From Bacillota bacterium (GTDB lineage: Bacteria; Bacillota; Dethiobacteria; Dethiobacterales; Dethiobacteraceae), in assembly GCA_012800215.1 (NCBI GenBank), contig JAAZJT010000136.1, forward strand, positions 1 through 10,925: DNA of 10,925 nt. Reading direction: 5' to 3'. Below, piece after piece: positions 1-7,661 of this stretch. The first letter of the stretch is position 1; every line of letters begins with the position of its first letter. The position numbers were made by a program, and so were the translations under genes. The notes under the pieces were generated by a model. The model worked only from the letters and a program-made list of their open reading frames with translations. It was not told where the DNA came from and ran no database searches.

Positions 1-16
1 AAAAAATCAGTTCATA

Positions 17-39
17 AAAACCGCCCTCTGGGCGGTTTT
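17..39 (+). terminator. Intrinsic terminator of an upstream unit
   Basis: A perfect 10-bp inverted repeat, AAAACCGCCC at 17-26 and GGGCGGTTTT at 30-39, encloses a three-base loop TCT. The GC-rich core flanked by an A tract and a T tract is the standard rho-independent form and would work in either direction. No gene lies before it in the window, so it most likely ends a unit that starts outside the left edge. Confidence 0.85.
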
Positions 40-60
40 CTACTGCAAAAAACTGTTTTA

Positions 61-242
61 GTAAGGCCGGTTTTGCGTATAATGTTGGGGTATAAGTTAA
101 AGGGTAGTATAGCATTAACTTGTTTTAGCTTACTAATTGTAATATGATGTTATTGCGTGAAAAAAATAGGTAAGTGATTAAGCTAAATCAGCGTTAATTT
201 TTCATTATTTGTTTGGAAAGCCAAGCTTGTGGAGGTGTTTTA
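61..242 (+). promoter_or_regulatory. AT-rich leader with candidate sigma-A promoters for the FAD dehydrogenase gene
   Basis: This gap between the terminator and the first gene holds no credible ORF. Two promoter candidates are visible. One is a perfect -10 hexamer TATAAT at 78-83 with only a poor -35 (TGTTTT at 54-59, 18-base spacer). The other is TTGTTT at 120-125, a 17-base spacer and TATGAT at 143-148. A 9-base inverted repeat, TTTAGCTTA at 124-132 and TAAGCTAAA at 179-187, brackets the second -10. Which promoter is used cannot be decided by eye. Confidence 0.4.
231..237 (+). promoter_or_regulatory. Ribosome binding site fixing the start at 243
   Basis: GGAGGTG lies five bases before ATG 243. 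An in-frame TTG at 213 would place this Shine-Dalgarno sequence inside the coding region and add ten residues with no family resemblance, so ATG 243 is preferred. Confidence 0.85.
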
Positions 243-1631
243 ATGCGCGAAAAATATGATGTGGCAATTATCGGCGGTGGTCCTGCTTCAATTTATGCTG
301 CATATGAACTGGTAACAAAGTACCCTGGGCTCAGTGTGGCTATTTTCGAAGCCGGCAATGATATCTATAAGCGCAGCTGCCCCATTGCCGCCAAGAAAAC
401 TGAACACTGTATTAATTGCCCAACTTGTGATGTAATGCGTGGCTTTGGCGGTGCCGGAGCTTTCTCAGATGGAAAATATAATTTTACAGCCGAATTTGGT
501 GGCTGGTTAAATGAATACTTGTCAGCAGAAGAAGTTTTGTCCCTAATTAATTATGTGGACGAGATTAATCGTTCTTACGGGGCACCAGCAGAAAGCTATG
601 GCAGTGAAAACAGTGAACTGGCAAGAAAGGCGATAGCTGCTGATTTGCACCTTTTAAGTGCTAAAGTCCGCCACTTAGGCACGGAAAATAATCTGCGGAT
701 TTTGCAGCAACTATATGATTTTTTGCGTATAAACTGTCAGATCCACTGCAATACCCTTGTAACCGAAATTAACCCTCAACCAGCCGGTTTTACTTTACAG
801 TTAGCTAACGGTGCAGAAGCAAACTGTACCTATTTAATTGCTGCACCGGGGCGTGCCGGTTCGGAATGGTTTGCCCATCAATGCCAGAAATTAGGCTTAT
901 CGCTCTTTAACAACCAGGTCGATGTGGGGGTACGGGTAGAAATTCCTGCCATTGTTTTTCAGCACATTACCGATGAAGTTTACGAAGCCAAATTACTTTA
1001 TCGCACAAAACAGTATGGTGATTTAGTCCGCACTTTCTGTATGAATCCCTATGGTTATGTGGTGGCAGAAAATACAGATGGTATTATAACTGTCAATGGA
1101 CATAGCTACCGGGATAAAAAGCTGCACAGTAAAAATACAAATTTTGCCCTCTTAGTCAGCAATCGTTTTACGGAACCTTTTAACGAACCCCATCAATATG
1201 GTAAACGTATCGCTTCTTTTTCTAACCTGTTAGGGGGTGGCGTACTGGTACAACGCTTTGGTGATTTAATTAAAGGCCGCAGAACTAATGCTCACCGCCT
1301 TTCGCAAAGTTTTACCCGTCCCACCTTACAGGCAACACCTGGTGATTTAAGCTTAGTTTTGCCGAAACGCCATTTGGACAATATTATTGAAATGATTTAT
1401 GCGCTGGATAAAATAGCGCCAGGTATGGCTAATAACGATACTTTACTCTATGGGGTTGAGGTTAAGTTTTACAGCTCACGCCTATGCCTCACTAATCAAT
1501 TAGAAACAGAGATACCTAATATGTTTGCCATTGGCGACGGTGCCGGTATAACACGGGGCTTATCACAGGCTAGTGCCAGTGGTGTTTATGTGGCACGTAT
1601 TATTGGTGAACGCACAAAGCAAGCAGATTAA
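243..1631 (+). CDS. FAD-dependent dehydrogenase, uncharacterised (COG2509-like)
   Basis: This 462-residue flavoprotein probably acts as a cytoplasmic oxidoreductase; its substrate is not known. The N-terminus is a Rossmann FAD-binding segment (YDVAIIGGGPAS, residues 5-16) followed by the acidic end of the second strand (IFEAG). The C-terminus has the second FAD contact, FAIGDGAGITRGLSQASASG, around residues 428-447. Between residues 46 and 75 there is a Cys-rich stretch (C46, C56, C59, C62) running into RGFGGAGAFSDGKYN, a pattern I associate with the COG2509 group of NAD(P)/FAD-dependent dehydrogenases. Length is normal and there is no signal peptide. The start at 243 rests on the GGAGGTG just upstream. 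The gene is followed by a structured 139-base gap before the threonine genes, so it may be its own unit or read through into them. The fold is secure; the reaction is not. Confidence 0.85.
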   Translation: MREKYDVAIIGGGPASIYAAYELVTKYPGLSVAIFEAGNDIYKRSCPIAAKKTEHCINCPTCDVMRGFGGAGAFSDGKYNFTAEFGGWLNEYLSAEEVLSLINYVDEINRSYGAPAESYGSENSELARKAIAADLHLLSAKVRHLGTENNLRILQQLYDFLRINCQIHCNTLVTEINPQPAGFTLQLANGAEANCTYLIAAPGRAGSEWFAHQCQKLGLSLFNNQVDVGVRVEIPAIVFQHITDEVYEAKLLYRTKQYGDLVRTFCMNPYGYVVAENTDGIITVNGHSYRDKKLHSKNTNFALLVSNRFTEPFNEPHQYGKRIASFSNLLGGGVLVQRFGDLIKGRRTNAHRLSQSFTRPTLQATPGDLSLVLPKRHLDNIIEMIYALDKIAPGMANNDTLLYGVEVKFYSSRLCLTNQLETEIPNMFAIGDGAGITRGLSQASASGVYVARIIGERTKQAD

Positions 1632-1680
1632 TGCTGCACCGAGACAAATCGGGCAGTGCTGCTTAACCTGCTGTAAGGTT
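1621..1680 (+). other. Inverted repeats at the end of the FAD dehydrogenase gene, possible weak terminator
   Basis: Around the stop codon there is a nested structure: AAGCAG 1621-1626 can pair with CTGCTT 1659-1664, and inside it CTGC-A-CCGA (1634-1642) can pair with TCGGGCAG (1649-1656), with one bulged A. A short second stem, AACCT 1665-1669 with AGGTT 1676-1680, is followed by three more T. This could be a leaky terminator or an RNA stability element. Stem strength is modest. Confidence 0.4.
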
Positions 1681-1704
1681 TTTCTAGCCTTATGGAGCAG
1701 TTTA

Positions 1705-1713
1705 TGGTATAAG
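1705..1713 (+). promoter_or_regulatory. Candidate extended -10 promoter for the threonine/peptidase/helicase genes
   Basis: TGGTATAAG fits the extended -10 form TGnTATAAT with one mismatch. No good -35 is visible at the right distance, which extended -10 promoters can tolerate. Transcription would begin near 1720. This is a pattern match only. Confidence 0.3.
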
Positions 1714-1717
1714 TTTA

Positions 1718-1735
1718 GCAAGGGATTTTCCCTGC
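1718..1735 (+). other. Short hairpin in the leader of the threonine genes
   Basis: GC-A-AGGGA at 1718-1725 can pair with TCCCT-GC at 1729-1735 around a three-base loop, leaving one bulged A. It is followed by TCTTTG rather than a clean U run, so it is a poor terminator. If the promoter at 1705-1713 is real, this hairpin would sit at the very 5' end of the mRNA, where it could protect the transcript. Confidence 0.35.
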
Positions 1736-1753
1736 TCTTTGAAAACCGGGGAT

Positions 1754-1759
1754 AAGGAG
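1754..1759 (+). promoter_or_regulatory. Ribosome binding site fixing the start at 1771
   Basis: AAGGAG ends eleven bases before ATG 1771. A GTG at 1759 is in frame, but its G is the last base of this Shine-Dalgarno sequence and nothing comparable lies further upstream, so ATG 1771, giving MKYVVVLGDG, is the better start. Confidence 0.75.
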
Positions 1760-1770
1760 TGGATTTATTA

Positions 1771-3000
1771 ATGAAATACGTAGTAGTGTTAGGCGATGGC
1801 ATGGCAGACTACCCTATAGCAGAATTGGAAGGCAGAACGCCGCTGCAGGTCGCGGAAAAGCCCCGCATTGATGAACTGGCCAGATTAGGGCAGCTCGGGC
1901 TGGTAAAAACTGTGCCGGAAGGTTTTGCCCCGGGAAGCGATACAGCCAACTTAGCCATCATGGGCTATGATCCCCGTCTGTATTATACAGGACGTTCGCC
2001 CCTTGAAGCAGCTAGTATGGGAGTGGAGCTGCAGAAAGGCGATCTGGCTTTTCGTTGTAATCTGGTAACATTGTCGGCTGATGAGCCGTATGAAAATAAA
2101 ATTATGCTTGATCATAGTGCTGATGAAATATCCTCAGCTGAAGCTCAGGAGCTGTTGGCTGCGGTAAAAAATATTTTGCCGTCACGAGATTTGCGTTTGT
2201 ACCCTGGAGTAGGTTACCGCCATTTGCTTGTCTGGCGCGGTGCACCCACCTCCTGGGAGTTGACACCTCCCCATGATATTTTGGACCAATGCATTAGTAA
2301 TTTTTTGCCCCGTGGCCCGCAGGGACCGGCAGCATTGGCACTAATGAAAAAAAGCGTTACAATACTGCAGGATCACCCTGTAAATAAAGCGCGCATAAGT
2401 AGAGGTCTGCGGCCGGCCAATAGTATTTGGCTCTGGGGCGAGGGTGCAAAACCGCAGATGCCGGCCTTTAGTGAAAAATATTGTCTTCATGGTGCCGTCA
2501 TTTCTGCTGTCGATTTAATTAAAGGTCTTGGTGTTTGTGCCGGTTTAGAAGTGCTGGAAGTTGCAGGGGCAACGGGCAATTTGAACACAAACTTCCGCGG
2601 TAAGGCTGAAGCGGCTCTTTCTGCACTGGAACGCGGACTTGATTTTGTCTATTTACACCTGGAAGCACCGGATGAGTGTGGGCATCGCCAGGAAAGGGAT
2701 AATAAAATAAAGTCTATTGAGTTGATTGATCAGCAGGTAATGGAACCTTTAATCAACGGTTTAAATGCTCTGGGCCAGCCTTACCGACTTTTATTTTTAC
2801 CTGATCATGCCACACCGCTCGAGTTGCGCACCCATACAGCCGATCCGGTCCCCTTCCTTCTTTTTGACAGCACAAATCCTTTCAATAGTGGCCAGTTATC
2901 TTATCATGAAGAATCGGCAAAGGAGACGGGACTGTTTATTGAGGAAGGTTATTCTTTAATGGATTATTTTTTAAATAAAACTGCGGGAGGAAAATTATAA
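1771..3000 (+). CDS. Phosphoglycerate mutase-like protein, proposed homoserine kinase
   Basis: This 409-residue protein belongs to the cofactor-independent (archaeal-type, aPGAM) phosphoglycerate mutase family of the alkaline phosphatase superfamily. Visible metal and catalytic residues are D9 in VLGDGMADYP, the nucleophile candidate S56 in PGSDTAN, D301 and H305 in APDECGH, D345-H346 in FLPDHATP, and H355 in LRTHTADP. All expected positions seem intact. A subgroup of this family is annotated as a proposed homoserine kinase because it occurs beside threonine genes in genomes lacking the GHMP kinase ThrB. The gene runs directly into thrC with a one-base overlap (TAATG), which favours that role: homoserine plus ATP to O-phosphohomoserine in the cytoplasm. 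A true 2,3-bisphosphoglycerate-independent mutase in glycolysis remains the alternative. Family is certain; the kinase role is inferred from context. Confidence 0.85.
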   Translation: MKYVVVLGDGMADYPIAELEGRTPLQVAEKPRIDELARLGQLGLVKTVPEGFAPGSDTANLAIMGYDPRLYYTGRSPLEAASMGVELQKGDLAFRCNLVTLSADEPYENKIMLDHSADEISSAEAQELLAAVKNILPSRDLRLYPGVGYRHLLVWRGAPTSWELTPPHDILDQCISNFLPRGPQGPAALALMKKSVTILQDHPVNKARISRGLRPANSIWLWGEGAKPQMPAFSEKYCLHGAVISAVDLIKGLGVCAGLEVLEVAGATGNLNTNFRGKAEAALSALERGLDFVYLHLEAPDECGHRQERDNKIKSIELIDQQVMEPLINGLNALGQPYRLLFLPDHATPLELRTHTADPVPFLLFDSTNPFNSGQLSYHEESAKETGLFIEEGYSLMDYFLNKTAGGKL

Positions 3001-4490
3001 TGAAAGATTTAGTTTACTACAGCACCCGCGGTGACAGCCGGTCCGTTTCTGCTGCAGAAGCAATAGTAAACGGCATTGCCGCGGATGGCGGTCTTTATGT
3101 GCCAAGTTTTATTCCGCAAATAACCACACCGCTTACTGCTTTGGCAGCCCTTTCCTACCAGGAGCTGGCGCAGGAAATTATGCAGCTTTACCTGCCTGAT
3201 TTTTCAGCAGCCGAGCTGCAATTAGCCATTAGTCAGGCATACGATGAAAAATTTGCCACACCTGCCATTGCTCCGCTGGTAAATCATGCCGGCACGTATT
3301 TTCTGGAACTTTTTCACGGGCCAACTTTAGCCTTTAAGGATATGGCCCTTTCCATACTCCCCCATCTTTTACGCATTGCTGCCCAAAAATGTGGCTTGCA
3401 GCAGGAAGTGGTAATTCTGACGGCCACTTCCGGCGATACAGGCAAAGCGGCTTTAGCCGGCTTTGCCAATGTTTCCGGTACTAAAATAATAGTCTTTTTC
3501 CCGGAACATGGAGTCAGTCCGGTGCAAAAGCGGCAAATGGTTACACAGGAAGGCGATAATACATATGTAGTGGGAATTGAGGGAAATTTTGACGATGCCC
3601 AAAGCGGCGTGAAAGCTATTTTTGCCGATGAAAAGTTGCGTGCAAAAATGGCATCATCAGGCTATATTTTTTCTTCCGCCAATTCCATTAATATCGGGCG
3701 CCTTATTCCGCAAATTGTCTACTACTTTTATGCTTATCTGCGCCTATTGGCCAGAGGCGAAATCAAAGAAGGTCAAGCTATTAATTTTGCTGTTCCCACA
3801 GGTAATTTTGGTAATATTCTGGCAGCATACTATGCCGGCTGCATGGGGCTGCCCATTGCTAAACTTATCTGTGCTTCAAATACTAATAAAGTACTTTTTG
3901 ATTTTTTTAGTACCGGTGTTTACAACAAAGAAAGAAAATTTCATGTAACGATGTCACCTTCAATGGACATTCTTATTTCCAGTAATCTGGAACGTTTGCT
4001 GTACCATGCCAGCGGGGAAGACTCACAGTGGGTAAAAAAACAAATGCAGGCATTACATAATCAGGGCCGTTACTCTATCCCAGCCCCAGTGCAAAAAGCA
4101 TTAAGTGATTTTGTCGGAGGATATGCTACGGAAGCAGAAACAGGCTCGGCCATCAAATCAGTTTATGAGCAGTCAAATTATCTAATCGATCCCCATACAG
4201 CGGTAGCATATGCTGTGGTGCAAAAATACCGCACTGCTGCAAAAGATGCCACACCTACTGTGGTGGTGGCAACAGCCAGTCCTTATAAATTTGCCAAAGA
4301 TGTTTTAACATCCATTGATGGAAAGTATAAAAATTATGATGATTTTACGCTTTTGCAGGAAATGGAGCAATTAACTGTGCAGGCTTTGCCGCAGGCAATA
4401 AAAGAGTTAGAAAAAAAGCCTGTTTTGCATACTAAAGTCTGCGAGAAGGATGAAATGCGCCAAATAGTAGAAAATATTCTTGGGTTGTAA
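3000..4490 (+). CDS. thrC: Threonine synthase
   Basis: This PLP enzyme converts O-phosphohomoserine to threonine and phosphate, the last step of threonine synthesis. The 496 residues begin with the threonine synthase N-terminal domain (YYSTRGDSR, then IAADGGLYVPSFIP at about 26-39). The PLP lysine is K113 in LFHGPTLAFKDMA. Further family motifs are TATSGDTGKAAL (141-152), SSANSINIGRLIPQ (225-238) and the PLP-phosphate loop PTGNFGN (266-272). Length suits the longer bacterial/yeast-like class rather than the short plant-like or Bacillus-like class. Its ATG shares its A with the TAA stop of the preceding gene, and GGGAGG (2985-2990) within that gene serves as ribosome binding site, so the two are probably translationally coupled. 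No frame damage is seen. Confidence 0.95.
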   Translation: MKDLVYYSTRGDSRSVSAAEAIVNGIAADGGLYVPSFIPQITTPLTALAALSYQELAQEIMQLYLPDFSAAELQLAISQAYDEKFATPAIAPLVNHAGTYFLELFHGPTLAFKDMALSILPHLLRIAAQKCGLQQEVVILTATSGDTGKAALAGFANVSGTKIIVFFPEHGVSPVQKRQMVTQEGDNTYVVGIEGNFDDAQSGVKAIFADEKLRAKMASSGYIFSSANSINIGRLIPQIVYYFYAYLRLLARGEIKEGQAINFAVPTGNFGNILAAYYAGCMGLPIAKLICASNTNKVLFDFFSTGVYNKERKFHVTMSPSMDILISSNLERLLYHASGEDSQWVKKQMQALHNQGRYSIPAPVQKALSDFVGGYATEAETGSAIKSVYEQSNYLIDPHTAVAYAVVQKYRTAAKDATPTVVVATASPYKFAKDVLTSIDGKYKNYDDFTLLQEMEQLTVQALPQAIKELEKKPVLHTKVCEKDEMRQIVENILGL

Positions 4491-4523
4491 TGCCGTAGGC
4501 TGACTGAAAAGAAAGGAGTCCAG

Positions 4524-6221
4524 ATGAAACAAAATTTTGCCGAATTTAATTATCAACGGCCGCAGCTTTCTGTACTGCAGGAGGAATGGCGCTATCTTTT
4601 GCAGCGTTTTGATGAAGCCTCCTCGGCTGAAGGCCAACAAGAAATTTTGCAGGAAATAAATCAGCAACGCCAGGAATTTGAGTCCATGGCGTTGCTTGCC
4701 CATATCCGGCATACTATTAATACAAAAGATACTTTTTATGCAGCTGAACAAGACTATTTCGATGAGGTTGAACCAATCTATCAGGGTTTAATAACTGACT
4801 ATTACCGCCGGCTTGTGGCCTCACCTTTTCGTGAGGAGCTGGCTTTGCGTTACGGGCAACAGCTTTTTAACCTGGCGGAAATGACACTTAAGACTTTTTC
4901 TCCCTCTGTTATTAATGAACTGCAGCAGGAAAATAAAATAGTGAGCAGGTATAAAAAACTGCTGGCTTCGGCAGCTATTCCCTTTGCCGGAGAAGAACTT
5001 AATTTAGTGCAGCTAATCCCCTTTCAGGAGGCACCAGAGCGCGAAATGCGCAAAGCAGCTAATGAGGCACGCTATGCCTTTTTTGCTGAAAACACTGCTG
5101 CTTTTGATGAAATATTTGCTGAACTTATTTCTGTGCGCACTGCCATTGCCCAAAAGCTAGGTTTTGCCAACTTTATTCCCCTTGCTTATTTGCGTCTGCA
5201 TCGTTCTGATTATGATGCCACACAAGTGGCCTTACTGCGCCAAGAAGTGGTAAAACAGATTGTCCCTTTGGCGTCACAATTACGGGAAGCACAGCGTAAA
5301 CGTCTTGGTGTAGATAAACTTTACTACTATGATGAAGCCATCTTTTTCCCTGAAGGGAATGCCCGGCCACAGGGGACGGCTGAGCAGTTAATTGAGCAGG
5401 CAGCTAAAATGTATGCCGAATTATCACCTGAAAGCGGTGCTTTTTTTGCAGAGATGACAGAACGCGGGTTGATGGACTTATTAAGCCGCCCCGGTAAATC
5501 GCCGGGTGGTTATTGTGATTATATTACCGCGTTTCAAGCACCCTTTATTTTTGCCAATTTTAACGGCACTTCCGGTGATATCGATGTGCTGACACATGAG
5601 GCAGGGCATGCCTTTCAAGTGTGGCTGGGGCGGCAGCGTAATATACCGGAGTATACTTTTGCTACAATGGATGCCGCGGAAATTCCATCAATGGGGATGG
5701 AGTTTTTCGCCTGGCCCTGGATGTCAGGTTTTTTTGGCCGAGAGGCAGATAAATATCGTTATGAACATTTAAGCAGTTCGCTTTTATTTTTACCCTATGG
5801 CTGTTTAGTAGATCATTTTCAGCATGAAGTATATGCCAAACCTTTCTTAAATCCAGAGGGCAGGCGTAAGCTCTGGCGTGGGTTGGAAAAGCAATATTTA
5901 CCGCACCGAAATTATGACGGGCAGTTATTTTTAGAAGGGGGAGGTTTCTGGTTTCAGCAAGGCCATATTTTTGAAGTACCCTTTTATTATATTGATTATG
6001 TTTTAGCGTCATGTTGTATTTTCCAGCTGTGGCAGAGGATGCAAAACAACCGGGAAGCAGCGTGGCAGGACTACCTTGCACTCTGCCGTGCCGGCGGTAG
6101 CCAATCTTTTAGTAACTTACTGCCCTTGGCTAAACTGACTTCTCCCTTTAAAAAAGGTGTTATGGCTGATATTGTTAATAATGTACGGCAGTGGCTGCTC
6201 TGGCAAAATAAATTATCTTGA
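4524..6221 (+). CDS. M3 family oligoendopeptidase
   Basis: This 565-residue zinc metallopeptidase should cleave short peptides in the cytoplasm. The zinc site is HEAGH at residues 358-362 (H358 and H362 ligands, E359 catalytic), with E386 in DAAEIPSMGMEFF as the likely third ligand, 24 residues on. Other family marks are the N-terminal FNYQRPQL, EREMRKAANEARYAFFAEN (about 172-190), and the late FEVPFYYIDYVLA and RAGGSQSF segments near the substrate-binding end. Sequence pattern and length match the clade described as M3 oligoendopeptidases distinct from PepF (TIGR02289) better than classical PepF, which is somewhat longer. No signal peptide is present. AAAGGAG (4512-4518) sits five bases before ATG 4524. 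It lies 33 bases after thrC with no terminator between, so it is probably cotranscribed with the threonine genes, without an obvious biochemical tie beyond amino acid supply. Confidence 0.93.
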   Translation: MKQNFAEFNYQRPQLSVLQEEWRYLLQRFDEASSAEGQQEILQEINQQRQEFESMALLAHIRHTINTKDTFYAAEQDYFDEVEPIYQGLITDYYRRLVASPFREELALRYGQQLFNLAEMTLKTFSPSVINELQQENKIVSRYKKLLASAAIPFAGEELNLVQLIPFQEAPEREMRKAANEARYAFFAENTAAFDEIFAELISVRTAIAQKLGFANFIPLAYLRLHRSDYDATQVALLRQEVVKQIVPLASQLREAQRKRLGVDKLYYYDEAIFFPEGNARPQGTAEQLIEQAAKMYAELSPESGAFFAEMTERGLMDLLSRPGKSPGGYCDYITAFQAPFIFANFNGTSGDIDVLTHEAGHAFQVWLGRQRNIPEYTFATMDAAEIPSMGMEFFAWPWMSGFFGREADKYRYEHLSSSLLFLPYGCLVDHFQHEVYAKPFLNPEGRRKLWRGLEKQYLPHRNYDGQLFLEGGGFWFQQGHIFEVPFYYIDYVLASCCIFQLWQRMQNNREAAWQDYLALCRAGGSQSFSNLLPLAKLTSPFKKGVMADIVNNVRQWLLWQNKLS

Positions 6222-6223
6222 GT

Positions 6224-6234
6224 AAGGAAGGTGA
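6224..6234 (+). promoter_or_regulatory. Ribosome binding site fixing the GTG start at 6239
   Basis: AAGGAAGGTGA lies just before GTG 6239. The longer frame could open with TTG at 6218, overlapping the stop of the peptidase gene, but that start has no Shine-Dalgarno sequence upstream and would have this one inside its coding region. GTG 6239 begins MTTFNQFNLSEG, a normal DEAD-box helicase N-terminus. Confidence 0.7.
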
Positions 6235-6238
6235 AAAG

Positions 6239-7648
6239 GTGACAACCTTTAATCAATTTAACCTTAGCGAGGGTATACTTAAAGCCATAAGTTTAATGGG
6301 TTTTGAAGAGGCAACGCCAATTCAGGAACAAGCCATACCGGTCGCTTTGGCTGGAAAGGACTTAATAGGGCAGGCACACACAGGGACAGGTAAAACTGCT
6401 GCTTTCGGCATTCCCATAGTGCAGCGACTGCAGGCTGATTCAAAACAGATTCAGGCGCTTGTGGTAACTCCTACCCGCGAACTGGCTATACAGGTGGCAG
6501 AAGAACTAAATAAAATCGGCCAGTTTGCAGGCATAAACACTTTGCCGGTCTATGGCGGACAAGATATAGGCAGGCAAATTAAAGCACTAAAAAAGCATCC
6601 GCAGATTATTGTGGGTACGCCGGGAAGGTTATTGGACCACCTGCGGCGTCGTACCATCCGACTGGAGGCACTGCAAACTGTGGTTCTTGATGAGGCTGAT
6701 GAAATGCTGAATATGGGCTTCATTGAAGATATTGAAGCAATTTTGCAATCAACTCCCTCCGGTAGGCAAACACTTCTTTTTTCTGCTACCATGCCGCTTC
6801 CCATTCAGAAGTTGGCGCAACGCTTTATGAAAGCACCGCAGTCAATTAGTATCCGTTCAAAGGAAGTTACTGTGCCCAATACAGAGCAATTTCATCTGGT
6901 GGTGGAGGAAAGACAAAAGTTTGATGTTTTATGCCGCTTATTGGATACACAGTCTCCGGAGCTGGCCATTGTTTTTGGTCGCACTAAACGTCGTGTGGAT
7001 GAACTAAGTGAAGCTTTAAGCAAAAGAGGATATGCTGCTGAGGGTATTCATGGCGATTTGACACAGGCAAGGCGCGATGCTGCGATGCGGCAATTTAAGG
7101 AAGGTCTTGTTGATATCCTTGTGGCTACAGATGTAGCTGCACGAGGCTTAGATATTGGTAATGTCACGCATGTTTATAACTTTGACATTCCACAAGACCC
7201 GGAAAGCTATGTACACCGTATCGGCCGCACCGGCCGTGCCGGCAAAAGCGGCATAGCAGTTACCTTTGTTACACCAAGGGAACTAGGACATTTACGTTTA
7301 ATTGAAAAAGAAACAAAGCACAAAACAATAAAAATGGCTATTCCCACCATGAAGGAAGCTTTGGAAGGGCAGCAACAGTTAACGGTGGATAAATTAATTA
7401 AAACCTTAGAGACAGAAGACACAACTTATTATCATACTTTGGCCGAAGAACTACTGGCTGAATATGATCCGCCACTGCTTCTGGCCTCGGCGTTGAAATT
7501 ACTCACCAAAGAACCTGATACTACTCCTGTTAAACTAACGGAAGAAGCACCGCTGTTAGCCAAAAGAAAACAGTCGCACTACAAACGTTCCGGTTATAAT
7601 CATCGGCGGAGCGGGAAATGGGAACGCGGCCGCCGCCCCAAAAGATAA
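6239..7648 (+). CDS. DEAD-box ATP-dependent RNA helicase (CshA/DeaD-like)
   Basis: This 469-residue enzyme should unwind RNA duplexes using ATP, in ribosome assembly, RNA turnover or cold adaptation. The complete motif set is visible, numbered from GTG 6239: Q motif GFEEATPIQEQ (about 21-31), motif I AHTGTGKT (46-53), Ia PTRELA, Ib TPGRLLDHL, II DEAD (151-154), III SAT (182-184), IV IVFGRTKR, V ATDVAARGLDIG and VI HRIGRTGRAGK (326-336). After the second RecA domain there is a modest extension and then a strongly basic tail of about 28 residues (KRKQSHYKRSGYNHRR onward), likely for nonspecific RNA binding. It lacks the DbpA-type RNA-binding domain of longer DeaD proteins, making it closest to CshA in layout. 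It starts 17 bases after the peptidase stop and is the last gene before a strong terminator. Confidence 0.95.
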   Translation: MTTFNQFNLSEGILKAISLMGFEEATPIQEQAIPVALAGKDLIGQAHTGTGKTAAFGIPIVQRLQADSKQIQALVVTPTRELAIQVAEELNKIGQFAGINTLPVYGGQDIGRQIKALKKHPQIIVGTPGRLLDHLRRRTIRLEALQTVVLDEADEMLNMGFIEDIEAILQSTPSGRQTLLFSATMPLPIQKLAQRFMKAPQSISIRSKEVTVPNTEQFHLVVEERQKFDVLCRLLDTQSPELAIVFGRTKRRVDELSEALSKRGYAAEGIHGDLTQARRDAAMRQFKEGLVDILVATDVAARGLDIGNVTHVYNFDIPQDPESYVHRIGRTGRAGKSGIAVTFVTPRELGHLRLIEKETKHKTIKMAIPTMKEALEGQQQLTVDKLIKTLETEDTTYYHTLAEELLAEYDPPLLLASALKLLTKEPDTTPVKLTEEAPLLAKRKQSHYKRSGYNHRRSGKWERGRRPKR

Positions 7649-7661
7649 ATATTACTATTTT

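Noticed and set aside
1631..1666. Small ORF MLHRDKSGSAA overlapping the stop of the FAD dehydrogenase gene, considered as a threonine attenuator leader peptide.
   Set aside because: It has no Thr or Ile codons and no Shine-Dalgarno sequence of its own; the ATG arises by chance from the TAATG at the stop.
1632..1770. T-box or other amino-acid riboswitch ahead of the threonine genes.
   Set aside because: The gap is too short for a full T-box and lacks the conserved 14-base T-box sequence and a strong terminator/antiterminator pair.
1563..1802. Minus-strand frame across the FAD dehydrogenase end and the intergenic gap.
   Set aside because: It overlaps two well-supported genes, has no recognisable domain, and its composition fits an antisense shadow.
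5662..6081. 139-codon minus-strand frame inside the peptidase gene.
   Set aside because: It lies wholly within a conserved coding region and shows no domain or ribosome binding site; it is a shadow frame.
7222..7254. GC-rich palindromic run (repeated CCGGC/GGCCG) that could be read as a regulatory hairpin or a repeat.
   Set aside because: It encodes helicase motif VI (HRIGRTGRAGK), where Arg and Gly codons explain the pattern.
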